Below the pieces are notes generated by a model. It was not told the DNA's origin, made no database searches, and saw only the letters and a list, made by a program, of their open reading frames with translations. This document shows, in pieces, positions 1 to 7,388 of a DNA stretch of 64,000 bases (position 1 is its first letter; every line of letters starts with the position of its first letter). Origin of the DNA: an uncultured bacterium (GTDB lineage Bacteria > Bacillota_I > Bacilli_A > RFN20 > CAG-826); the NCBI GenBank assembly GCA_949293255.1, contig CASFCL010000005.1, positions 1 to 64,000 of the forward strand, given 5' to 3'. Both the position numbers and the translations under genes were made by a program.

Positions 1-69
1 AACTTAAAAGACCTAATTTATATATCGTGTTCTAATTTGTATTATGATATTAAACCTGCTTATGAATAA
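1..69 (+). CDS. Possible C-terminal end of a gene entering from the left
   Basis: Frame 1 is open from the window edge to a TAA at 67-69 and encodes about 22 residues ending in KPAYE. There is no start because the window begins inside it. The peptide is too short to recognise. It is as likely to be a chance open frame as a real gene end, so treat it as a marker for checking the neighbouring sequence. Confidence 0.2.
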   Translation, partial: NLKDLIYISCSNLYYDIKPAYE

Positions 70-110
70 CTTTTACCCACAAATTCTATTGATGACTAAT
101 TATTTTATGT

Positions 111-1376
111 TTATTTCCTATGCCCACCAATTTGTCCATGTCTAAGTTTAGCAGTAGAAGATTTAGATAAAGCACTAGTTCTAGTAACGGAGTTATCACC
201 AAATTTTTGATGGATTTCATCTAAAGCTAATAAGGTGTTATGATCTTTTTCTTTTTTATCTTCATCATCAAATAAAGATAGTTGTTTTGATTTAATATCA
301 GTTAGATTTCCAAAAGAGATACCTATTTGTCTAACAGGTTTATTTTTAATATATTTTTTAAATAGATACATTAATCCTTCATATATTTCATCATTTAAAT
401 CAGTTGGTTCCATTAGTTGGCATTGTCTTGAGAATCCACCTTCAGTAGTAGCTGAAAAAGAATATCTAATAGAAAGATGAATAGTAGAAGTATATAGATG
501 ATATTTTCTTAATCTTTGAGAAAGATCATCAACCATCTCTTTAATAATTAAAGGTATTTCTTCAATAGAGTAATCTCTCATTAATACTTGACCTAAAGAT
601 AAGTTTTTATTTACTGGATCATATTTTTCTCTAATATTGGTATTATCAATTCCATTAGCGTTGTTATATAACTCTTCTCCCATAACACCAAATAGCTTTA
701 TTAAGATATCTTTATCATAGTGAGCTAAATCATAAACAGAATATATTCCTAAATTATTTAATCTTTTTTGGTAGCCACTTGCTATTCCCCATAACTCACT
801 TAAAGGTTTAATAGGCCATAACTTAGTAGCAATATCTTCTTTTTCCCATATAGCAATATAGTCATTATCTTTATTTTTCTTAGCTTCTTTATCATCAGCA
901 ACTTTAGCCATAAACATCGAATTACCAATGCCGCATGTTAAAGTTAAACCTGTTTCTTCATAAACTTTCTTTTTTATTTTTCTACATAACTCTACTGGGC
1001 TACATTTATATAACTTTAGATATGGAGTTAAATAGATAAAAGATTCATCAATTGAATAGACATGAATATCATCAATTCCCACAAAATCTAAAAAAATTGA
1101 GACGACTTTAGCAGACATTTTGACATATTTTTCCATTTGTGGGAGAGCATAGATCATATTAGGTATATTTTTAGGAAGATCTCTTCTTCTACATCTAGAA
1201 GGTACTCCTAAATCTTTTAAATATGGAGAGACACTTAAAACAATGGTCGATTCTTTCCTTGTTGTATCTGTTACAACTAATGGTGTAGTAAAAGGATCGA
1301 GTCCTCTTTCAACACATTCAAAGCTAGCATAGTATGCTTTGATATCAAAAACTGCATAGTAATCCTTTCGTTCCAT
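111..1376 (-). CDS. Y-family DNA polymerase (DinB/UvrX-like)
   Basis: A 421-residue translesion DNA polymerase of the UmuC/DinB/ImpB superfamily, which copies past damaged bases. The palm catalytic acidic residues are visible: D11 in the FDIKAYYASFE motif and D110-E111 in YSIDESF, the family's invariant SIDE motif. The length and the Arg-rich RCRRRDLP stretch near residue 61 fit the UvrX/YqjW-type branch of low-GC Gram-positives better than E. coli DinB, which is about 350 residues. The C-terminal half would be the little-finger domain. No Shine-Dalgarno precedes the ATG; a TGGTATTTT extended -10-like sequence lies 12 bases upstream, so the leader may be very short. The gene stands alone, with no umuD-like partner in view. 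Confidence 0.9.
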   Translation of the reverse strand: MERKDYYAVFDIKAYYASFECVERGLDPFTTPLVVTDTTRKESTIVLSVSPYLKDLGVPSRCRRRDLPKNIPNMIYALPQMEKYVKMSAKVVSIFLDFVGIDDIHVYSIDESFIYLTPYLKLYKCSPVELCRKIKKKVYEETGLTLTCGIGNSMFMAKVADDKEAKKNKDNDYIAIWEKEDIATKLWPIKPLSELWGIASGYQKRLNNLGIYSVYDLAHYDKDILIKLFGVMGEELYNNANGIDNTNIREKYDPVNKNLSLGQVLMRDYSIEEIPLIIKEMVDDLSQRLRKYHLYTSTIHLSIRYSFSATTEGGFSRQCQLMEPTDLNDEIYEGLMYLFKKYIKNKPVRQIGISFGNLTDIKSKQLSLFDDEDKKEKDHNTLLALDEIHQKFGDNSVTRTSALSKSSTAKLRHGQIGGHRK

Positions 1377-1425
1377 AAAGTGATAAATAAAATACCATAT
1401 TTCTCAAAGAATAAAAATGCATTGA

Positions 1426-1992
1426 CTTTTTATTATAAGATTTTTGAAAATAGCTCCTGATAACTCCTTGTGTGAAGATATTTCTTTTGTTGAAAATCTT
1501 TACCTTATATTTAAAGCAAGAGTAGTATCTATTTTTTTTAATTAATGTTTGGGATAAGATAGTAATTCCAAACATAACATTTGTCGATGAAAAGACTAAG
1601 GATGCTTGTTTTGATGGTATTGATAGAGACTTAGTTGTTGCGATCAGTTTAAAAGGATGCTTGAAAAACACCATTTAAAAAAAGTTATTTGCTGAGATAG
1701 TTGACGAAACTATAAAAAGAATTCATCCGACAATAGCTATTATTTATAATGTGTAAACTAAATCTAAAATTTTAAATGATCAAATAACTAAATTAGAGTT
1801 AAGAGGTGCAAAAGTGTTGATTCCTAATAATATTCTTTTAGAAAGAAATAATTCTAAAAAAGAGGTAAATTTAATGGGTAAGTTTAAAAATCAGCATCCT
1901 AGCATAGGCACAAATGTTAACCCACAGACCAAATTGTTTAATTTTCTTACTATTATTAAAAATGTCTTAACTAAAAACTTATTCACCATAAA
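1426..1992 (+). pseudogene. Decayed DUF4417-family protein
   Basis: Conceptual translation with frameshift correction gives a string of pieces that follow DUF4417 in order. IAPDNSLCEDISFVENLYLI with KARVVSIFFN (frame 1, from about 1441) matches the family's pattern of an I-x-PD-x-S-L/I-Y-x-DMP motif followed by an R-A/V motif. Then VWDKIVIPNITFVDE and CFDGIDRDLVVAISLKGCL (from 1547, another frame) match the VIPxVxW and FDGIPxxSxVAVSxxGC motifs. A stop follows, then ETIKRIHPTIAIIY, another stop, and LELRGAKVLIPNN. At least one frameshift (about 1540) and two nonsense codons (about 1676 and 1756) break it, and the N-terminal third is missing. DUF4417 proteins are common in phages and mobile elements of Firmicutes. 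The family assignment is from remembered motifs. Confidence 0.6.
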
Positions 1993-2268
1993 ATGAATAT
2001 GCATAAACAAAATAAACATATAGAAGGTAAAAGTGAATATGAAAAAGGGAAGAGTAAAATTACTGCATCGTTAGATTATTTACAAAAATATTATTTAGAT
2101 AATCTTGATAAAGTAGAAATGATTAATAAAAGCAAAGGTAGGTTTAATTTCGATAAAGTTGTTGGTATTTACATAGATTTAAAGACAAATGAGAATGTTG
2201 AAACCAATAAAGTTATAGTACATTATTCAAAGACAGGGTATCACTTCGTCCCTGCTAGGCCAAAATAA
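1993..2268 (+). CDS. Polymorphic toxin type 50 (Ntox50-like) domain, probably a cut-off C-terminal part
   Basis: A 91-residue frame that reads as one complete domain: KQNKHIEGKSEYEKGKS at the start, NFDKVVGIYIDL in the middle and VIVHYSKTGYHFVPARP at the end. These blocks match the type 50 polymorphic toxin domain (predicted RNase; family pattern KQxKHIxGTxxY, VDFGKxIGxY, IHYSKxGxHIVPxxP). The ATG overlaps the TGA of the upstream DUF4417 debris (ATGA at 1993) and has no Shine-Dalgarno, so the domain was probably the C-terminus of a single DUF4417-Ntox50 protein, now separated by a frameshift. All apparent key positions (two His, HYS, final PARP) remain, so the domain itself may be intact even if no longer well expressed. 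Confidence 0.65.
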   Translation: MNMHKQNKHIEGKSEYEKGKSKITASLDYLQKYYLDNLDKVEMINKSKGRFNFDKVVGIYIDLKTNENVETNKVIVHYSKTGYHFVPARPK

Positions 2269-2279
2269 GAAGGAAAAGA

Positions 2280-2791
2280 ATGGTTAGATATCAAAAAGAA
2301 ATAGAATGTGGTTATGACATTTTTTTAACATACATGCATAAACACAACGAAGGGGAATTTGTGTTTATATTTGATGATAAAAAAGTGTATGCTACTTAAG
2401 AAACAATTTATGAAGATGAAAATGGATATGAAGATGATGATCCTCGTTATGATGAGTATAATACTGTTCTTTTTAAAACGATAAATAATCAATATCTTGA
2501 AATTAATTATTTAAAAATGCCTAATGAAATCATTCATAATAATGTGATTATTTTTAAAAAAGAAAATGACTACTTTTTAAAGTATCAAGTGATAATTAAG
2601 AAAATATTTCACGTTTTTATTGATATCGATAGTAATTTTTAGTGGTTTTAAAAAGAAAATTGAAATTTATAAAAATTTGAATTTCTTGGTACTCATCGAA
2701 AAAACATTGCTAAAGTTAGATATTTTTTTGATAGTGTCAAAAAAATAAAAAGTTTTTTGGTAAATTTTTCTTTTTGCTAGCATCTTGTTAG
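2280..2791 (+). pseudogene. Broken gene next to the toxin domain, candidate immunity protein
   Basis: Starts with ATG 11 bases after the toxin stop, behind an AAGGAAAAGAA purine run. The frame encodes 39 residues, an in-frame TAA (2397-2399), then a further 80 residues rich in acidic and aromatic residues (YEDENGYEDDDPRYDEY, PNEIIHNNVIIF) to TAG at 2640. With frame corrections homology to a second fragment at 18026-18202 continues: FKKKIEIYKN, KNIAKVRYFFDSVKK and a final LLASC followed by TAG at 2789. It therefore carries one nonsense codon and at least three frameshifts. I do not recognise the family. Position directly after a polymorphic-toxin domain and a small acidic product suggest the cognate immunity protein, which is inference. 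Confidence 0.5.
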
Positions 2792-3030
2792 TAAAGGAGG
2801 AAAAAATTAATTTTTATGAATTTGTTTTATTTTATTTATCACTAGCTTATTTTGAATAATTAAATTTATGGACATTAAATTTATATTTCTATCTAGCTTT
2901 AAGGTAAGTATAAATTCAAGAGTTGTAGTTAGTGATTTGATTGATATTTAAGTAGGAAGAATTATTAAAATTATCATTTTATGATAAATCCCAAAAATAG
3001 TTGAAATTTTAGTATTAATTTCTACATATT
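2792..3030. other. AT-rich intergenic stretch
   Basis: A purine-rich AAAGGAGG at about 2793-2800 precedes an ATG that meets a stop after nine codons. No longer frame, RNA gene or convincing hairpin is seen. It may hold further debris from the decayed toxin/immunity locus. Confidence 0.4.
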
Positions 3031-3035
3031 TTTTG

Positions 3036-3041
3036 TATAAT
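3036..3041 (+). promoter_or_regulatory. -10 box upstream of the diadenylate cyclase
   Basis: A perfect TATAAT lies 28 bases before the GTG start and ahead of the CGAGGG ribosome-binding site. No good -35 is seen 17 bases upstream. The box lies inside a longer TTG-initiated reading frame, which argues against that earlier start. Confidence 0.4.
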
Positions 3042-3068
3042 AATGAAACCGATACGAGGGAATTTAAA

Positions 3069-3920
3069 GTGAATAGTTTTGTTAGTTTGTTATCGATTTT
3101 TGATTATCCTACAGCACCAGTAATTTGTGAATTTATTTTTGTATTTTTAGCATTAACGGCAGTTAATGTTTTCATTGATTTATTTATTAAAAGATTGCCA
3201 ATTAATATTACTTTAGGAGTATTAAGTGGAGCCTTTATTATCTTTTATACATTCCAATTTTTAATTTTTTCAATTGTAATTTTAGCAGCAATTATTATTT
3301 TAGTTATCATTTCTATTTTCGTTAACCTTGCAGAATTTAGATTTATATTTGCAAATAAAACAACTCAAAAAAGAAATGATAAAGTTTTACTTAATAAAAA
3401 CTTAGGTGAAATTGATAAGATTTATAATAAAGAAGAATTATATAAAACAGTTAATGAAACAGTTATGTATCTATCAAAAAGAAAGATTGGTGCAATCATG
3501 ACTTTTGAAAAGAAAGATAACTTAAAAGCAATTATTAAAAATGGAAGTATTCTAAATGCTCCTGTAACTTTTGAACTTTTAATTACAATCTTTTATCCAG
3601 GAACTAGACTTCATGATGGAGCAGTTGTTATAAAAGATAATATCATTACAGCAGCTAGTGTTTATTACACTCCAACAACAAAACCATTAACTGGTAAATA
3701 TGGATCACGTCATAGAGCCGCAATTGGAATTAGTGAAATTTGTGATGCAGTTACAGTTGTAGTTAGTGAAGAAACTGGAAGAATTTCAATTGCATATAAT
3801 GGAGAACTTGAAACTTACGCTCCTGATAGATTTTATAAAGCTTTCACTAATATCATGTCTGAATCTGATGTATTAAGTGCTGATGATTCAACTGGAGGAC
3901 ATTCAGTTAATGGATTCTAA
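3069..3920 (+). CDS. cdaA: Membrane diadenylate cyclase (CdaA/DacA type)
   Basis: Makes cyclic di-AMP from two ATP; this messenger controls potassium and osmolyte balance and wall stress in Firmicutes. The N-terminal 80 residues form about three membrane segments, as in CdaA. The cytoplasmic DAC (DisA_N) domain follows, with both catalytic signatures: DGA at about residue 183 (LHDGAVVI) and RHR at about residue 214 (GSRHRAAIGISE). The length of 283 residues fits the CdaA family. I chose GTG 3069 because GAGGG sits just upstream, whereas the longer TTG frame from 3033 runs through a TATAAT box. The next gene overlaps by 11 bases. The usual neighbours cdaR (YbbR repeats) and glmM are absent. 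Confidence 0.92.
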   Translation: MNSFVSLLSIFDYPTAPVICEFIFVFLALTAVNVFIDLFIKRLPINITLGVLSGAFIIFYTFQFLIFSIVILAAIIILVIISIFVNLAEFRFIFANKTTQKRNDKVLLNKNLGEIDKIYNKEELYKTVNETVMYLSKRKIGAIMTFEKKDNLKAIIKNGSILNAPVTFELLITIFYPGTRLHDGAVVIKDNIITAASVYYTPTTKPLTGKYGSRHRAAIGISEICDAVTVVVSEETGRISIAYNGELETYAPDRFYKAFTNIMSESDVLSADDSTGGHSVNGF

Positions 3921-4545
3921 AAAGTCAGAAAGTAATTTAAAAAGAATTCAAGATTATTACGATTACTTAATTAATATTTTATCTTTAGTAAAGTTAGCAA
4001 AATTAATTCCTGAAAATAATAATGAATATTTAAAAAAAATTGAAGAAACAGCTTTAGAGGCATTAAATGAGTTTTTAAATTTAAGAATTGAAAGAACTAA
4101 TTTTTTCTCTAGAGATGTTTATCCAACCCCCTTAGTAAAAATAGAAACTTTATGTTTTAATAAGGAAAACAGTATCTTAATTGAAGATGAGACAAAATTT
4201 ATATCTTCATATTTAGATTTATTTTCTACTCCAATTTATGGAGTAAAAAATTTAATAAAAAGAAAATTAAATTCAGATATTAAAGATGAAGATATTAAGT
4301 TAATTAGTGTTATTTCTATAAAAAATGAAGATATCAATCAGAAAGTTAATTCTCTTCCTCTTCCTGAAATTAGACTCTATTTTAAAGTGAGAGTTGATGA
4401 AGAGAAATTAACTTTACCTAAAAATTTAAAATTTTATCAATTTAATGACTTATATAAATTAAGTTTTGAAGTCGATAGTGATAAAATAAGTAATGTATTA
4501 GATGCATTTATATCTGATTATGAAGATTGCATTTATATAAATTAA
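3910..4545 (+). CDS. Uncharacterised protein overlapping cdaA
   Basis: A 211-residue soluble protein with no signal peptide or membrane segment. I do not recognise it. The first 70 residues look helical (QDYYDYLINILSLVKLAKL, KKIEETALEALNEFLNL); the rest alternates charged and hydrophobic residues. The start ATG lies inside the cdaA end, 11 bases after GGAGGA, so the two genes are translationally coupled. That tight overlap suggests a role with the cyclase or with c-di-AMP, in the place where other Firmicutes carry cdaR, but it lacks the YbbR repeats and N-terminal anchor of CdaR. The function is unknown. Confidence 0.8.
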   Translation: MDSKKSESNLKRIQDYYDYLINILSLVKLAKLIPENNNEYLKKIEETALEALNEFLNLRIERTNFFSRDVYPTPLVKIETLCFNKENSILIEDETKFISSYLDLFSTPIYGVKNLIKRKLNSDIKDEDIKLISVISIKNEDINQKVNSLPLPEIRLYFKVRVDEEKLTLPKNLKFYQFNDLYKLSFEVDSDKISNVLDAFISDYEDCIYIN

Positions 4546-4558
4546 GTAGGAGGTAGTT

Positions 4559-5269
4559 ATGTCAACACACATTAATGATAACGCAAGATTTGCAAAAACC
4601 GTTCTTATGCCAGGTGATCCTTTAAGAGCTAAATATATCGCTGAAAATTTCTTAGTAGATTATGAAGAAGTTACTTCAGTTAGAGGAATTTTAGGTTACA
4701 CTGGAAAAACAAAAGAAGGAAAAGAAATTTCTGTTATGGCTAGTGGAATGGGTATTCCTTCTATCGGTATTTATTCTCATGAACTTTATAGCTTCTATGG
4801 AGTAGAAAATATTATTAGAATTGGAACTTGTGGTGGTTATCAAAAAGAATGTCACGTTGGTGATATAATTTTAGCAACTTCAGCATGTTCATCATCAAAT
4901 TATGCTTATCAATTTGATCTTAAAGGTGGAGTTATTGCTCCTTGTAGCGATTTTGGCTTACTTTTTAAAGCTTATAACAATTCTCAAAAATTAGGATTAA
5001 ATGTTCATGTTGGACCTATTTTTAGTAGCGATGTATTTTATGATAATGATCCAAATTATTATAAAAAGTTTGCTGCTTTAGGAGTTTTAGGTGTTGAAAT
5101 GGAAAGTTATGGCTTATTTTTAAATGCTATGAAACTTCATAAAAAGGCCTTATGTATCCTCACAGTTAGTGATACATTCGTCAATAAAGATGAAAAAGAT
5201 TTAACAAAAGAAGAAAGACAAGAAAAATTAAACGATATGTTTAAACTTGCTTTAACAATGGCTGATTAA
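4559..5269 (+). CDS. deoD: Purine-nucleoside phosphorylase, DeoD type
   Basis: Splits purine (deoxy)ribonucleosides with phosphate to free base and sugar-1-phosphate, for purine salvage. At 236 residues it has the hexameric DeoD-type length. Visible landmarks are MPGDPLRAKYIAENF near the N-terminus (phosphate loop), RIGTCGGY at about residue 88, the purine-site EMESYG at about residue 180, and SDTFV near residue 204, where DeoD enzymes carry the catalytic SD. A GGAGG ribosome-binding site lies 5 bases ahead of the ATG. It closely follows the cdaA pair and may share its transcript. Confidence 0.95.
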   Translation: MSTHINDNARFAKTVLMPGDPLRAKYIAENFLVDYEEVTSVRGILGYTGKTKEGKEISVMASGMGIPSIGIYSHELYSFYGVENIIRIGTCGGYQKECHVGDIILATSACSSSNYAYQFDLKGGVIAPCSDFGLLFKAYNNSQKLGLNVHVGPIFSSDVFYDNDPNYYKKFAALGVLGVEMESYGLFLNAMKLHKKALCILTVSDTFVNKDEKDLTKEERQEKLNDMFKLALTMAD

Positions 5270-5278
5270 TAAGGAATT

Positions 5279-5287
5279 TGATATAAT
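5279..5287 (+). promoter_or_regulatory. Extended -10 promoter giving a leaderless start
   Basis: TGATATAAT (TG-n-TATAAT) ends 8 bases before the ATG at 5296 and no ribosome-binding site intervenes. The -35 region is weak, as expected for an extended -10 promoter. The transcript would start at or next to the ATG. Confidence 0.5.
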
Positions 5288-5295
5288 ATTTAAAC

Positions 5296-5967
5296 ATGTT
5301 TATAAATTTTTTAACTACATTTATCGATCTTCCTGAATGGGCAATATTATCTATTATTATATGTGCCTCAGTTTTTGTTATTTTAATAATTTTATTTTTA
5401 ATATTATTTCCAATCTTTAAAAGAAGAATGGATTTTAAAAATTTCCAAAACAAATATTATAAAGAGATTAGAAAAATTGCTGATTTAAAAGATTATTACT
5501 TAATTAACAATTTAACTTTAAGAAATAACAATCAAGTCTTATGTAAAATTGATCATGTCTTATTTGGTGATAAATATATTTATGTCATTAAAGATAGATA
5601 TTATAGAGGTGCAATTAGTGGAGAAAGAGAAGATAACACTTGGTTATTTTATTCTTTAAAAGGAACCAGAGAAGAAATGTCTAATCCAATGAAAGTTAAT
5701 CTTCAAAGATTAGAAAAACTTGCAGCAATCACTCAAATTGATAAATCATTCTTTATTTCAATTGTTATTATTAACAATAACTGTGCAGTTAAAAACAATG
5801 TTGAATTAAACGGAGATAATAGTTTTATCGTCCCAATTTCTAAATTATTTAAATTAGTTAAAACCATCGAAAATAGAGACGTTAAAAAGATGAACGAAAA
5901 TCAACTTCGCTATGCTGTTGAAGATATCTCTAGACTTTATGGTCGAGGAAAAAATGAAGAAAAATAA
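5296..5967 (+). CDS. Membrane-anchored protein with NERD-like nuclease-related domain
   Basis: A 223-residue protein. Residues about 15-42 form one strong membrane segment ending in a basic stop (FKRRMDFK). The following region has the pattern of the nuclease-related NERD domain: KIDHVLFGDKYIYVIKDRYYRGAISG, where D and the K-D-R-Y-Y-R-G block take the places of the usual D and E-V-K-x-Y-x-G motif. The usual E-x-K is replaced by I-K-D-R, so nuclease activity is doubtful. The next gene overlaps by 14 bases. A membrane-tethered, possibly inactive NERD protein is the best reading; substrate and role are unknown. Confidence 0.6.
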   Translation: MFINFLTTFIDLPEWAILSIIICASVFVILIILFLILFPIFKRRMDFKNFQNKYYKEIRKIADLKDYYLINNLTLRNNNQVLCKIDHVLFGDKYIYVIKDRYYRGAISGEREDNTWLFYSLKGTREEMSNPMKVNLQRLEKLAAITQIDKSFFISIVIINNNCAVKNNVELNGDNSFIVPISKLFKLVKTIENRDVKKMNENQLRYAVEDISRLYGRGKNEEK

Positions 5968-7183
5968 AATTTTTGATACATCTTTTAAAAACCTTAAAGA
6001 CAACCTATCTTATACCTTACTTTGCTCCTCTTTTATGAGCTTGATAGTGATTGTTTTATATGCTCTTGCAGCATCAATTTTAGGTACTTCAGATTTATTT
6101 GATTCATCTTTAGGAATGTTAATCTTTTTACTAATGGCTGCTATTTTATTTGGAATTTTATCACCATTTATTTATTCATATTTTACTTGTAATTTAGTTC
6201 TTCAAAGTGATAAAAAAGATCAAGTTAGACTCAGAAGTTTTTTTAAAACCGCAATTTTAGGAACTCGTAGACCTGCGAAAGGTCAGCTTGATAATTTCAA
6301 TAATATCCTTACAACTTTTTTAATTTATATTACTTTAATGTTTGGTTTAAATCTAATTGTAGTTCCAATTATTTTTCAAAATGATGGGGAATTTGCAAGG
6401 ATTTTTAACGAAATGGTGGAATCTAATAATTTTATGTTAAGTGAAAAAGATGCTCAATATGTTCTTCATGTTTTAGAGATTCCTAACTTAATAATCTATT
6501 TTATTTGTTCATATTTTAGCTTCCTTTATTTCCTTAATAATATGACTAAAAATACTTTCAGATATTTAATGGCTCCTTTATTTTTTGAACTTCCTAATAG
6601 AGCTAAAAGAAGTTTATTTAAAACAGTTTTAAAGCAACATAAAAAAGAATTTAATAAAGATTATTATAGGGTTGGATCAATTCCTTTAGTTGTTTATTTA
6701 GTTGTTTTTCCAATTAGTTATTTTGCTTTATATTTTACTAGAATTCCTGGTTTAAGTATTTCAATTATTAATTTAACTGCTTTTTCAATTACGCTTATTT
6801 TAATTCTTCCATTTTTACCTCTTGTCTATAATTTTTATATTTGCATCTGGCCAAAACGGGAAGGATATTTCTTAGGATTTGTAATTACTAATGCTAAAAA
6901 AGAGTTAGATTATCTTAAAAGCCATCCTGTAGAGATGTCTGAAGAAGAAAAAAATAGATTAAAAATTGCTGAGAGAAATATTGAAAAATTACATGAAAGA
7001 TTCAGTGCTAAAACTGGTCAAAATGAAGAAGTAAGTAATGTAGAGGAAAAAGAAACTAAAGAAGAAACTTTAAATGAAGTTAAAGATAACGAAAATAAAG
7101 TAGAAGAAAATATCGATATAAAAGTAGAAGAAGAAAAACCAAAAAATATCGATAGTAACGAAGAAAATAAAGATTCTAAGTAG
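5954..7183 (+). CDS. Uncharacterised polytopic membrane protein with acidic tail
   Basis: A 409-residue membrane protein. About six hydrophobic segments can be seen (near residues 20-45, 50-75, 125-145, 180-200, 250-270 and 280-305). The last 100 residues are a hydrophilic, highly charged Glu/Lys/Asn-rich tail (EEVSNVEEKETKEETLNEVK), probably disordered in the cytoplasm. I chose the ATG at 5954, which has GAGG 5 bases upstream, over earlier starts within the preceding gene. I do not recognise the family. Overlap with the NERD-like gene suggests a joint membrane function. Confidence 0.7.
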   Translation: MKKNKIFDTSFKNLKDNLSYTLLCSSFMSLIVIVLYALAASILGTSDLFDSSLGMLIFLLMAAILFGILSPFIYSYFTCNLVLQSDKKDQVRLRSFFKTAILGTRRPAKGQLDNFNNILTTFLIYITLMFGLNLIVVPIIFQNDGEFARIFNEMVESNNFMLSEKDAQYVLHVLEIPNLIIYFICSYFSFLYFLNNMTKNTFRYLMAPLFFELPNRAKRSLFKTVLKQHKKEFNKDYYRVGSIPLVVYLVVFPISYFALYFTRIPGLSISIINLTAFSITLILILPFLPLVYNFYICIWPKREGYFLGFVITNAKKELDYLKSHPVEMSEEEKNRLKIAERNIEKLHERFSAKTGQNEEVSNVEEKETKEETLNEVKDNENKVEENIDIKVEEEKPKNIDSNEENKDSK

Positions 7184-7216
7184 TTAATTATGATTATAAA
7201 AATTAGATTTATAGAA

Positions 7217-7243
7217 ATAAAAAAACTTCCCTTTGAGGAAGTT
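7217..7243 (-). terminator. Intrinsic terminator of tRNA-Gly
   Basis: Reading the minus strand, AACTTCC and GGAAGTT arms around a six-base loop are followed by a run of seven or more T. It lies just past the 3' end of the tRNA gene and also faces the end of the plus-strand membrane-protein gene. Confidence 0.8.
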
Positions 7244-7256
7244 ACTGCTTCAAATC

Positions 7257-7330
7257 TGGAGCAGGTGACGGGAATCGAACCCGCATAGCCACCTTGGCAA
7301 GGTGGTGTTCTACCACTGAACTACACCTGC
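7257..7330 (-). tRNA. tRNA-Gly (GCC)
   Basis: A 74-base cloverleaf read on the minus strand. Acceptor arms GCAGGTG/CACCTGC pair, the anticodon stem CACCT/AGGTG closes the loop TTGCCAA with anticodon GCC, and the T-loop is GGTTCGATTCC. A discriminator T and an encoded CCA end the gene. It reads GGC/GGT glycine codons. Confidence 0.95.
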
Positions 7331-7341
7331 AACGCTTGATT

Positions 7342-7371
7342 ATTATATACTGATTTCAATTAGTTTGTAAA
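7342..7371 (-). promoter_or_regulatory. Promoter of tRNA-Gly
   Basis: On the minus strand TTTACA (7366-7371) and TATAAT (7342-7347) are separated by 18 bases, with the tRNA starting 11 bases after the -10. The -35 overlaps the ribosome-binding site of the divergent gltX. Confidence 0.65.
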
Positions 7372-7388
7372 GGAGAAATTAAAAAAAC

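Noticed and set aside
1345-1674. 109-residue minus-strand frame upstream of the Y-family polymerase
   Set aside because: It overlaps the polymerase start and runs opposite to the recognisable DUF4417 pieces on the plus strand, with no family-like blocks.
2397-2399. In-frame TAA read as a recoded sense codon
   Set aside because: TAA ends most intact genes here, and the same gene also has frameshifts, so simple decay explains it.
3033-3068. TTG start for the diadenylate cyclase 12 codons upstream
   Set aside because: The segment contains a TATAAT box, has no ribosome-binding site, and a GTG with GAGGG upstream follows.
7331-7388. T-box leader before gltX
   Set aside because: Only about 58 bases separate tRNA-Gly and gltX, with no T-box sequence or specifier stem.
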